DNA of 5,950 bases, taken from contig JANYFF010000521.1 in assembly GCA_025362825.1 (NCBI GenBank), forward strand, positions 1 to 5,950, written 5' to 3'. Positions 1 to 5,580 of this stretch are shown here, piece after piece. The DNA is from Polaromonas sp. Its GTDB lineage: Bacteria > Pseudomonadota > Gammaproteobacteria > Burkholderiales > Burkholderiaceae_C. Made by a program: the position numbers and the translations under genes. Numbering within the stretch: the first letter of the stretch is position 1; every line of letters begins with the position of its first letter. The notes under the pieces were generated by a model, which was given only the letters and a program-made list of their open reading frames with translations, had not been told where the DNA came from and did no database searches.

Positions 1-678
1 GCGCAAATTTTTGAACAGGTCAAAAAGATTGCCGAAAAAGACGGCCTGAAAATCCAGATCGTCGAGTTCAGCGACTATGTGCAGCCCAACGCCGCGCTGG
101 CCGCGGGCGACCTGGACGCCAACAGCTACCAGCACAAGCCCTATCTCGACCTGCAGGTCAAAGACCGCGGCTACAAGTTTGTGCCGGTGGGCTACACCGT
201 CAACTTTCCTATCGGCATCTACTCGAAAAAAGTCAAAAACCTTGCTGAGCTGAAAGAAGGCGCGCGCTTCGGCATTCCAAACGACCCCACCAACGGTGGC
301 CGCGTGCTGCTCGCGCTGCAGGACAAGGGGCTGATCAAGCTCAAGCCTGAAGCTGGCCTGAAAGCCACGCCGCTGGACGTGATCGACAACCCCAAGAAAA
401 TCCGCTTCGTCGAGCTCGACGCTGCACAACTGCCGCGCTCGCTGGACGACCTGGACGCCTCGGCCGTCAACACCAACTTTGCACTGTCGGCCGGCCTGAA
501 CGTCAAGGACGCCATCGCCCAGGAGTCGGCCAAGTCGCCTTACGTCAATGTGCTGGTGGTGCGTGAAGCCGACAAGGACAAGCCATGGGTTGCCAAGCTG
601 CTCAAGGCCTACCACTCGGACGAAATCCGCAAGTTCATCCAGACCGAGTTCAAGGGCGCTGTGCTGGCCGGCTTTTAA
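1..678 (+). CDS. metQ: MetQ/NlpA-family methionine ABC transporter substrate-binding lipoprotein (5' end missing)
   Basis: Frame 1 is open from the first base to the TAA at 676-678, giving 225 residues of a protein usually about 260-270 long. The start codon, signal peptide and lipobox cysteine therefore lie before the window. The family is recognised from the stretch YVQPNAALAAGDLDANSYQHKPYLD-like (about residues 23-47, starting at nt 67), then VGYTVNFPIGIYS, then FGIPNDPTNGGRVLLAL, and the C-terminal segment with AVNTNFALSAGL and SPYVNVLVVRE. These are typical of NlpA-type periplasmic binding proteins. By family, the protein is a lipid-anchored periplasmic receptor that delivers methionine (D or L) to the MetN ATPase and MetI permease. 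Neither partner is visible, and they may lie upstream. Substrate is inferred from family; a paralogue for another amino acid is possible. No convincing terminator follows the stop. Confidence 0.9.
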   Translation, partial: AQIFEQVKKIAEKDGLKIQIVEFSDYVQPNAALAAGDLDANSYQHKPYLDLQVKDRGYKFVPVGYTVNFPIGIYSKKVKNLAELKEGARFGIPNDPTNGGRVLLALQDKGLIKLKPEAGLKATPLDVIDNPKKIRFVELDAAQLPRSLDDLDASAVNTNFALSAGLNVKDAIAQESAKSPYVNVLVVREADKDKPWVAKLLKAYHSDEIRKFIQTEFKGAVLAGF

Positions 679-741
679 ATTTGTGACGCGGGCTTCATGC
701 AAAGGAGGGCACCCGACCCTGCCGTCGCCTGCACGCGATGG

Positions 742-771
742 CTGTTTGCCGCAAAATGACCGTGCAAACAG
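742..771. repeat. 8-bp inverted repeat upstream of the FMN reductase gene
   Basis: CTGTTTGC (742-749) is followed after 14 nt by its exact reverse complement GCAAACAG (764-771). The repeat lies in the 126-bp spacer between metQ and the reductase, ending 33 nt before the TTG start. It could be an operator for a dimeric regulator or a weak hairpin in the leader. No T-tract follows, so it is unlikely to be the metQ terminator. An 8-bp match at this spacing could also be chance. Confidence 0.35.
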
Positions 772-804
772 TGCTTCCCCATCCGTCAACTCCAGGAGAA
801 AACA

Positions 805-1353
805 TTGGCCCAGTACAACATCGCTGTCGTCGTTGGCAGCATCCGCAAGGAATCCTTCAACGCCAAACTGGCAAAGGCACTGGAAAAGTTGTTCCCCGCC
901 GACTTCAGTTTCACGCACATCCGCATTGATGACCTGCCGCTTTACAACCAGGACGACGACGGCAACCAGGCTTCGTCAGTGCTGCGGCTAAAAGGCGAAA
1001 TCACCGCGGCTCAGGGTGTTATTTTCTTCACGCCGGAGTACAACCGCTCGATTCCCGGCGTCCTGAAAAACGCTATCGACCATGGCTCACGCCCCTATGG
1101 CAAAAGTGCCTGGAACGGCAAGCCGGCCGGTGTGGTCGGGGTGTCGGTGGGCCCCATCGGCGCGGCGCTGGCACAGCAGCACCTGCGCAATGTGTTGGCC
1201 TACCTGAACATGCCGACGCTGGGCCAGCCTGAGGCCTTCATCCACAACAAGGAAGGCCTGTATGACGCCGCGGGCAATATCGGCGAAGCCAGCCAGAAGT
1301 TCTTGCAGAGCTGGGTGGATGCCTATGTTGCCTGGGTCAAAAAGCACAACTGA
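805..1353 (+). CDS. chrR: NAD(P)H-dependent FMN reductase, ChrR/YieF type
   Basis: A 182-residue flavodoxin-fold reductase, close to the family length (E. coli ChrR is about 188). The start is TTG at 805, chosen because AGGAG (794-798) sits 6 nt upstream and the protein then begins directly with the first beta strand, AQYNIAVVVGS. Visible motifs are the FMN phosphate loop GSIRKESFN (residues 11-19), the hallmark PEYNRSIPGVLKNAID (77-92), and GVSVGPIGAALAQQHLRNVL (112-131). By family these soluble dimers bind FMN and use NAD(P)H to reduce quinones, chromate or other electron acceptors, often by two-electron steps that limit oxidative stress. The physiological substrate cannot be read from sequence. 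The gene stands alone on its strand after metQ and is convergent with dgoK. The symbol is by similarity; a generic NADPH-dependent FMN reductase name is equally fair. Confidence 0.9.
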   Translation: MAQYNIAVVVGSIRKESFNAKLAKALEKLFPADFSFTHIRIDDLPLYNQDDDGNQASSVLRLKGEITAAQGVIFFTPEYNRSIPGVLKNAIDHGSRPYGKSAWNGKPAGVVGVSVGPIGAALAQQHLRNVLAYLNMPTLGQPEAFIHNKEGLYDAAGNIGEASQKFLQSWVDAYVAWVKKHN

Positions 1354-1367
1354 AGGCAGTTGTCGAG

Positions 1368-1390
1368 CGCTGCCTGACGGACAGGCAGCG
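1368..1390 (+). terminator. Hairpin between convergent chrR and dgoK, possible terminator
   Basis: CGCTGCCTG (1368-1376) pairs perfectly with CAGGCAGCG (1382-1390) around a 5-nt loop, starting 15 nt after the reductase stop. The 9-bp GC-rich stem is strong. The following bases, GCTTCTTCG, are only moderately T-rich, and there is no T-tract in the other direction. It most likely terminates or stabilises the chrR transcript. A classical intrinsic terminator is not certain. Confidence 0.5.
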
Positions 1391-1451
1391 GCTTCTTCGC
1401 CCGTCATGGCTCGTAGCAGGGCCGTCATTAGCGGATCTTCAGTTCGCCAGT

Positions 1452-2417
1452 TTATGCAGCGTCCAGCAGCGCGGCACTGCGCGCAATGGCAAACAGCCCG
1501 CGCACAGCGGCATCGGGCGGGGCGGTGCGGGTTGCATGCCCAAGAATGCGGAAGGCGCTCTCGTAACGTGCCGCCAGCTCCGGCTCGGCAATGATCAGGG
1601 GCGGTGCGCCACCGGCATCAAACAGCCGCATGGCGTCGTGGATCTCCGAGCCGATGAGCAGGCCTGAAAGGTAGGCAGACACCTGCTCCGCGGCGAGGTC
1701 GCCGACCAGTACCCGGCTTCGTGCGCTGAACAGCAGGCGTCCGAAAGCGCCGGCCGCATCGACTGCGCGCGCAACCCCGTCTTCAAAGGCAGACTGCAAG
1801 TCCGCGCTCCAGGCTTGTGCCGGCACGGCCAGTTTGCCAAGGATGGAATGCTGGCGCAGCACCGCGTACAACTCGCCGGTCATCCAGGTGCGAAAGGTGA
1901 CGATGGCGCCATTGCCAATCTGTACCCATTTGCTGTGCGTGCCCGGCAGCACTATGACCTGGCCCTGAACAGACCCCAATCCTGAAGCAAGCGTGCCGAG
2001 AATCTGCGTCTCCTCGCCGCGCATCACATCCGGCATGCCGTCGCCGCCTGTGGTCAAGCCCGGGACGATACGAAAGACACGTCCGGCCACGTCGTCCATC
2101 ACCAGCAGGTCGCGCGCCAGATCAGCCGGGTTGGCCGGCGTCCTGAGATAGGGCGCTTCGCGCCAGCCCTGGCGGCTGCCAATCATGCCGCTGGCGATGA
2201 CGGGCAGCGACGGTTGCTGCGCCAGCCAGTCCCGGCATATTGTCTCGAACGCGGTGCGGAAGTCGCCAGCCGGCACCTCGAGAATGCCCATCGGCGACTG
2301 GCGCTTGTCGAGCGGCCGCCCCTCGCCATCCAGCAGCCATGCCCGCAAGGAGGATGTTCCCCAGTCGAGCGCGATCAGGCGGCCGGGCGCCCGATCCGCG
2401 CCTGAAAGGCCGCTCAT
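1452..2417 (-). CDS. dgoK: 2-dehydro-3-deoxygalactonokinase
   Basis: A 321-residue sugar-acid kinase that by family phosphorylates 2-dehydro-3-deoxy-D-galactonate with ATP to the 6-phosphate, in the De Ley-Doudoroff galactonate route. Visible motifs, numbered from the ATG at 2417, are the N-terminal phosphate-binding segment LIALDWGTSSLRAW (14-27), ASGMIGSRQGW (75-85), RGEETQILG (123-131), LPGTHSKWV (147-155), FRTWMTGELY (165-174) and YLSGLLIGSEI (239-249). It is somewhat longer than E. coli DgoK (about 292). The ATG at 2417 is preferred because the conserved domain begins soon after it and it overlaps the stop of an 18-codon ORF (ATGA). A TTG at 2474 in the same frame would add 19 unconvincing residues. 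No strong ribosome site lies directly before 2417, which suggests translational coupling. No aldolase, dehydratase, transporter or regulator of the pathway is adjacent. Confidence 0.92.
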   Translation of the reverse strand: MSGLSGADRAPGRLIALDWGTSSLRAWLLDGEGRPLDKRQSPMGILEVPAGDFRTAFETICRDWLAQQPSLPVIASGMIGSRQGWREAPYLRTPANPADLARDLLVMDDVAGRVFRIVPGLTTGGDGMPDVMRGEETQILGTLASGLGSVQGQVIVLPGTHSKWVQIGNGAIVTFRTWMTGELYAVLRQHSILGKLAVPAQAWSADLQSAFEDGVARAVDAAGAFGRLLFSARSRVLVGDLAAEQVSAYLSGLLIGSEIHDAMRLFDAGGAPPLIIAEPELAARYESAFRILGHATRTAPPDAAVRGLFAIARSAALLDAA

Positions 2418-2470
2418 TCGAGTTTGGCGCCTGATGCGCGTGCAGTGGTTCCCGGCGTGTTGATTTCCAT
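2414..2470 (-). CDS. Putative 18-codon upstream ORF coupled to dgoK
   Basis: An ATG at 2470-2468 opens an 18-residue frame, MEINTPGTTARASGAKLE, ending in TGA at 2416-2414. The stop overlaps the dgoK ATG as ATGA. A purine-rich AAGGG (2483-2479) lies 8 nt before the ATG, which is a better ribosome site than anything before dgoK itself. It may be a coupling leader peptide or the fused remains of a lost upstream operon gene. The peptide matches no family I recognise, shows no membrane segment, and could be coincidental. Confidence 0.3.
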   Translation of the reverse strand: MEINTPGTTARASGAKLE

Positions 2471-2474
2471 CCAA

Positions 2475-2713
2475 AGTGCCCTTCTTTTTTCATCCGAAGT
2501 TGACCTCACGAATTGAAGTTTAAATCCCTGCTCAAGAGGTTGTGGACAGTCTGTTGCTCTGGCCCGATAAAGTCTTGACTCCCGTTTGGGCTGAGCTTGT
2601 CGAAGCCCGTGCCGACCCTTCGACAAGCTCAGGGCGAACGGTTCATATTTCACAGGGCTGGATCAACAAGCCGATGTTCCACGCCAACCAACTCTGGCTG
2701 GCAGAACGACGTG
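2475..2713. other. Intergenic stretch upstream of dgoK, no gene seen apart from repeats
   Basis: This stretch separates the dgoK leader from the azoR terminator. It holds the REP-like inverted pair at 2583-2641 and otherwise AT-richer sequence at 2475-2580. The dgoK promoter should lie here, because the terminator at 2714-2740 should block read-through from azoR. I see no convincing -35/-10 pair on the minus strand. Open frames crossing it contain the translated repeat and are not real genes. Confidence 0.5.
2583..2641. repeat. REP-like inverted repeat pair (BIME-like)
   Basis: CTGAGCTTGTCGAAG (2591-2605) and CTTCGACAAGCTCAG (2618-2632) are perfect 15-bp inverted copies around a 12-nt loop. 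The similarity extends outward imperfectly: 2582-2590 reads CCGTTTGGG and the reverse complement of 2633-2641 reads CCGTTCGCC. The core matches a short palindromic unit (CTGAGCTTGTCGAAG with a flanking CGTTCG) that I recall as widely dispersed between genes in many proteobacteria. When translated it yields the familiar spurious peptide FALSLSKG. As RNA it would form a strong hairpin on either strand. Confidence 0.8.
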
Positions 2714-2740
2714 AAAAAGCCCGCTGGCTGCGGGCTTTTT
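2714..2740 (-). terminator. Rho-independent terminator of azoR, nearly symmetric
   Basis: AAAAAGCCCGC (2714-2724) pairs perfectly with GCGGGCTTTTT (2730-2740) around a 5-nt loop. Read on the minus strand, the GC stem is followed directly by five Ts, starting 36 nt after the azoR stop. On the plus strand the T-tract continues as TTTTTAATTTT, so it could also act in that direction, although no plus-strand gene ends nearby. Confidence 0.9.
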
Positions 2741-2776
2741 AATTTTGCGCTGGTCGTTTGGCCAGCTGTTTTACGG

Positions 2777-3424
2777 TCAGGCCGCGAGGGCGGCTTTGGC
2801 TTCGTTGGCGGCCGCGTTGTGTGCCTTGATATCCAGTTCTGCCGCGGCCAGGGCTGCAGCTTTCGCCGCGTCGCCCATGGCCAGGCCTTCAGCGCGGACG
2901 ATACGTACGTCGGTGATGCCCAGGAAGCTGAACACCGTCTTCAGATAGCTTTCCTGGTGCTCCATGGCGTTGCCGGCGTCGCTGGTCGAATAGGCGCCGC
3001 CGCGTGTCGAGGCGACGATGACCGTCTTGCCGCCGGCCAGGCCAACAGGGCCCTTGTCGGTGTATTTGAAGGTGCGGTTGACCTGGGCTACGCGATCAAT
3101 CCAAGCTTTAAGCTGGGTGGGGACGGCAAAGTTGTACATCGGTGCACCGATAACGATGACGTCCGATGCCAGTAACTGCGCCACCAGCGCTTCAGACACC
3201 GCATTTTCACGCTTCTGTACGTCACTCAGGTCTGCGCCGGCGGGCAGGCGAAAACCCAGTGACTCTGCAGACAGGTGGGTAGGCGTATCTACCGCGAGGT
3301 CGAGGTAGCTGACTTCGGTGCCGGGGTGGCCGGCGCGCCAGGAAGCGACGATCTGCGCGGTCAGCTGGCGCGACACGGAGTTGCCGCCGAGGATGCTGGA
3401 GTCGATGTGGAGGAGTTTGGTCAT
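2777..3424 (-). CDS. azoR: FMN-dependent NADH-azoreductase (AzoR family)
   Basis: A 215-residue flavodoxin-like quinone reductase of the AzoR/AcpD family (E. coli AzoR is 201). By family it is a homodimeric cytosolic flavoprotein that uses NADH to reduce azo bonds and, more physiologically, quinones by two electrons. Motifs are the N-terminal strand LLHIDSS followed by NSVSRQLTAQIV (phosphate loop, residues 4-26), IVIGAPMYNFAVPTQLKAWIDRV (90-112, with the MYNF flavin-binding signature) and ASTRGGAYS (138-146). The last 30 residues are unusually alanine-rich and helical. The start at 3424 is chosen because AAGGA (3435-3431) lies 6 nt before it and the family fold begins at residue 3. An in-frame ATG at 3493 would add 23 polar residues without a ribosome site. 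The gene is divergent from the LysR regulator, its probable controller, and ends at a strong terminator. Confidence 0.93.
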   Translation of the reverse strand: MTKLLHIDSSILGGNSVSRQLTAQIVASWRAGHPGTEVSYLDLAVDTPTHLSAESLGFRLPAGADLSDVQKRENAVSEALVAQLLASDVIVIGAPMYNFAVPTQLKAWIDRVAQVNRTFKYTDKGPVGLAGGKTVIVASTRGGAYSTSDAGNAMEHQESYLKTVFSFLGITDVRIVRAEGLAMGDAAKAAALAAAELDIKAHNAAANEAKAALAA

Positions 3425-3478
3425 GGTGGGTCCTTGGGTTGTTTGTTGATAGTTAGATTGTGCAGATGGGATGATCTC

Positions 3479-3507
3479 TTGATAAGTCGGCATAATCAGG
3501 ATTTATT
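3479..3507 (+). promoter_or_regulatory. Candidate sigma-70 promoter of the lysR gene
   Basis: TTGATA (3479-3484, 5 of 6 to TTGACA) is followed after 17 nt by TTTATT (3502-3507, 4 of 6 to TATAAT), 57 nt before the LysR ATG. On the opposite strand TTATCA, 17 nt, CACAAT forms a weaker candidate for azoR over roughly the same bases, so the two promoters may overlap back to back. Confidence 0.45.
3480..3498. promoter_or_regulatory. Candidate LysR-type operator (T-N11-A dyad)
   Basis: TGAT (3480-3483), 11 nt, ATCA (3495-3498) forms a dyad containing T-N11-A, the loose consensus of LysR-type regulators. It lies in the azoR-lysR spacer, 55 bp from the azoR ATG, and overlaps the -35 box and spacer of the candidate lysR promoter. 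That position would suit autorepression. A related short dyad, AGAT-N6-ATCT, lies next to it at 3464-3477. Assignment is from pattern and position only. Confidence 0.4.
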
Positions 3508-3564
3508 GTTCCACTGGCAGGACAGTGTCAGCCCTTCAAACCACACCAGAGGCAAAAGAAAGCC

Positions 3565-4470
3565 ATGCAGGACCTCAATGACATGCTGTATTTCGCGGAA
3601 GTGGTGGAGCGGGGCGGTTTTACCGCTGCGGGGCGGGTGCTGGGCGTGCCCAAGTCAAGGCTCTCACGCCGCGTCGCCGAGCTTGAGGCGCGGCTGGGCG
3701 TGCGGCTGCTGCAGCGCACCACTCGCAAGCTGTCGGTCACCGAGGTAGGCGAGATTTACCTGCGCCACTGCAGCGCCATGCGCGACGAGGCGCTGGCTGC
3801 TGCCGAAGCAGTGGCCCAGATGCAGGTCGAGCCGCGCGGCACGCTGCGTGTCAGCTGTCCGGTGACGTTGGCGCAAAGCACCCTCGGCTACCTGGTGCCG
3901 CGCTATCTGGCGCAGTACCCGCATGTGCGGTTGGACATGCGCGTCACCAACCGGGTGGTGGACCTGGTTGAAGAAGGCATAGACATCGCGCTTCGCGTAC
4001 GGCCGACGCTGGACGACAGCGGTAGCCTGGTGGTCAAGCAGTTGGGGGCGTCAGGCGGGCTGCTGCTGGCAAGCCCCGAGTTGTTGCGGCGCCAGGGCGT
4101 GCCCGAGACCCCCGAAGACCTGCACAAGCTCGATACCCTTGCCATGTCGGCCGTTGACGGCAAAATTTCGTGGGAATTGTCAGGGCCGCTAGGCGAGGTT
4201 TTTGTGCTGCAACACCACCCGCGCTATGTTGCGGACGACCTGCAGACCCTCAAGCTGGCGGTTCTGGCCGGAACCGGTATCTGTTTTTTGCCAGATAGCA
4301 TGAGCCAAGCTGAAGTACAGGCCCAGTTGCTGGTGCCGGTGTTGCCAGCCTGGAGGCTGCAGCCTCGCATGGTGCACGCGGTTTTTCCGTCACGACGCGG
4401 CCAGGTGCCGGCGGTACGCAGCTTTCTGGATTTCCTTGGCGCAAACATGTGCGGCGATCAGCTGGTGTGA
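3565..4470 (+). CDS. LysR-family transcriptional regulator divergent from azoR
   Basis: A 301-residue regulator of the usual LysR length. The N-terminal winged helix-turn-helix is clear: LNDMLYFAEVVERGGFTAAGRVLGV-type sequence, with the recognition helix around PKSRLSRRVAELEARLG (residues 29-45) and RLLQRTTRKLSVTEVG (47-62). A linker helix follows (about 64-90), then a periplasmic-binding-protein-like effector domain from RGTLRVSCPV (91-100) to the end, including FVLQHHPRYVADDLQTLKLAVLAGTGICFLP. LysR proteins act as tetramers that bind T-N11-A sites and respond to a small ligand. The start is set by the canonical N-terminus; AGAGG (3548-3552) is 12 nt upstream, rather far. The divergent placement suggests azoR as target, with a quinone or electrophile as possible inducer. 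Both points are inference. Confidence 0.93.
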   Translation: MQDLNDMLYFAEVVERGGFTAAGRVLGVPKSRLSRRVAELEARLGVRLLQRTTRKLSVTEVGEIYLRHCSAMRDEALAAAEAVAQMQVEPRGTLRVSCPVTLAQSTLGYLVPRYLAQYPHVRLDMRVTNRVVDLVEEGIDIALRVRPTLDDSGSLVVKQLGASGGLLLASPELLRRQGVPETPEDLHKLDTLAMSAVDGKISWELSGPLGEVFVLQHHPRYVADDLQTLKLAVLAGTGICFLPDSMSQAEVQAQLLVPVLPAWRLQPRMVHAVFPSRRGQVPAVRSFLDFLGANMCGDQLV

Positions 4471-4521
4471 GATTTTTGGCTGGTACAAGCCGAAATAATG
4501 CCAAATAGTTGTTGCAGCCCC

Positions 4522-4572
4522 TGGAAAACGGGCGCCTTATGCTATTAATAAAATAGCAAAAGCAGTTTTCCA
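4522..4572. repeat. Nested palindromic element between convergent lysR and ppsR
   Basis: Outer arms TGGAAAAC (4522-4529) and GTTTTCCA (4565-4572) are perfect inverted copies enclosing an inner AT-rich hairpin, TGCTATT (4540-4546), AATAA loop, AATAGCA (4552-4558). It lies in the 114-bp spacer between two convergent genes, 13 nt from the ppsR stop. The inner unit resembles a GCTATTA...TAATAGC palindrome that I recall as common between genes in Comamonadaceae. It may act as a bidirectional terminator or be a small dispersed repeat. The T-tract expected of a classical terminator is weak on both strands. Confidence 0.55.
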
Positions 4573-4584
4573 CCAGTCATTGGC

Positions 4585-5406
4585 TTAATAAACCAGCCGC
4601 TCGGGCCGTATCTCCTGCAGGATGGTGGTGGAGATTTCCTCAATCGATTTGGTCGTGGTGGACAGCCAGCGTATGCCTTCGCGCCGCATCATGGCCTCGG
4701 CCTCGTGGATTTCTTCCCGGCAGTTAGCCAGGCTGGCGTATTTGGAATTGGGCCGGCGTTCGTTGCGGATCTGCGCCAGACGCTCGGGCGCAATCGTCAG
4801 GCCAAAAATCTTTTTGCGATGCGGCACCAGTGCTGGCGGCAGTTGCCTGCGGTCAAAATCTTCGGGTATGAGCGGGTAGTTGGACGCCTTCAGGCCGTAT
4901 TGCATCGCCAGATAGAGCGATGTCGGCGTCTTACCGCTGCGGCTGACGCCAACCAGAATCACGTCCGAGCCAGCCAGGTCACGGTTGCTCTGACCATCGT
5001 CATGTGCCAATGAAAAGTTGATGGCTTCGATGCGGTCGTCATAAGCCTTGCTTTTCGATGCGTCGGAAAACCGGCCCACCCGGTGGTTGGACTTCAGCCC
5101 CAGTTCGCTTTCAAGCGGCGCCACAAACATGCCGAACATGTCCAGCAGCATGCCATTGCAATGCGCCTTGATGACGCTCAGGATTTCCATGTTTACCAGT
5201 GTCGTGAAGACAATCGGCCGCTTGCCTTCTGTCTCGCCGGTGTGGTTGATCTGGCGAACCGCCTGGTGCGCCTTGTCCACGCTGTCGATAAACGGCAGGC
5301 GGACATGGCGCGGTTGCATCTCGAACTGGGCCAGGATGGCGTTGCCAAAGGTTTCGGCGGTGATACCGGTGCCGTCAGAGATAAAAAACACAGTGCGATT
5401 GGACAT
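4585..5406 (-). CDS. ppsR: PEP synthase regulatory protein (bifunctional kinase/pyrophosphorylase, DUF299)
   Basis: A 273-residue protein, matching the family length (E. coli PpsR/YdiA is 277). By family it inactivates PEP synthase by ADP-dependent phosphorylation of a threonine next to the catalytic histidine, and reactivates it by phosphate-dependent removal that releases pyrophosphate. This sets the pyruvate-to-PEP flux. Visible signatures are the N-terminal FFISDGTGITAETFGNAIL (residues 7-25), FGMFVAPLESELG (91-103), the P-loop VGVSRSGKTPTSLYLA (152-167), and the C-terminal RPNSKYASLANCREEIHEAE (218-237). The ATG at 5406 fits the conserved N-terminus MSNRTVFFISDGTG, although the bases before it hold no strong ribosome site. 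It is divergent from ppsA, its target, across 188 bp, a linkage seen in many betaproteobacteria. All key motifs look intact. Confidence 0.96.
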   Translation of the reverse strand: MSNRTVFFISDGTGITAETFGNAILAQFEMQPRHVRLPFIDSVDKAHQAVRQINHTGETEGKRPIVFTTLVNMEILSVIKAHCNGMLLDMFGMFVAPLESELGLKSNHRVGRFSDASKSKAYDDRIEAINFSLAHDDGQSNRDLAGSDVILVGVSRSGKTPTSLYLAMQYGLKASNYPLIPEDFDRRQLPPALVPHRKKIFGLTIAPERLAQIRNERRPNSKYASLANCREEIHEAEAMMRREGIRWLSTTTKSIEEISTTILQEIRPERLVY

Positions 5407-5472
5407 GTAGGGCTGCCGTTATGAGTATCGGGTGGTCAAAAATGCAGGCGGGTGCTGTCTGCGTCCGGACCC

Positions 5473-5478
5473 TACAAT
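5473..5478 (+). promoter_or_regulatory. Candidate -10 box for ppsA
   Basis: TACAAT (5473-5478) matches the sigma-70 -10 consensus at 5 of 6 positions and lies 116 nt before the ppsA ATG. No good -35 hexamer sits 16-18 nt upstream, so the promoter may be activator-dependent. If it is used, the ppsA leader would be roughly 110 nt. Apart from this, the 188-bp spacer between ppsR and ppsA shows only a short inverted repeat before the ppsA ribosome site. Confidence 0.4.
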
Positions 5479-5557
5479 GGGGCAATTATCCAGATTCTCG
5501 CCGCCATGCCCCGCCCTGACCCCCTCAAACAACAACAAGGTTGCCCGCCGCGCATGA

Positions 5558-5580
5558 AGGTTTGCCCCGTTTTTAAACCT
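5558..5580 (+). repeat. Short hairpin next to the ppsA ribosome-binding site
   Basis: AGGTTT (5558-5563) and AAACCT (5575-5580) are exact inverted copies around 11 nt, ending 3 nt before the GGAG ribosome site (5584-5587). The stem would be weak (6 bp, mostly A-T), and chance is a fair explanation. A role in modulating ppsA translation is speculative. Confidence 0.25.

Noticed and set aside
548..991. Plus-strand frame of 147 codons spanning the metQ end and the reductase start
   Set aside because: Overlaps two confident genes in another frame, has low-complexity Ser/Arg/Pro composition, and resembles no family.
2418..2474. TTG at 2474 as the dgoK start, giving a 340-residue protein
   Set aside because: The added 19 residues are polar, unlike the start of the kinase fold, and the ATG at 2417 is close to the conserved LIALDWGTSS segment. 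Not fully excluded.
2414..2653. 79-codon minus-strand frame reading through the REP-like repeat into the dgoK leader
   Set aside because: Its N-terminal half is simply the translated palindromic repeat (FALSLSKG and RQAQP type peptide), a well-known spurious annotation. Only its last 18 codons have a plausible ribosome site and are listed separately.
3425..3493. ATG at 3493 as the azoR start
   Set aside because: No ribosome site, and 23 extra polar residues before the conserved LLHIDSS strand. The ATG at 3424 has AAGGA at 6 nt.
3275..3748. Plus-strand frame overlapping azoR and the lysR start
   Set aside because: Antisense to azoR and out of frame with lysR. Composition is typical of a shadow frame in GC-rich DNA.
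4622..5424. Several plus-strand frames antisense to ppsR
   Set aside because: They mirror the codon pattern of ppsR, lack ribosome sites and show no recognisable motifs.
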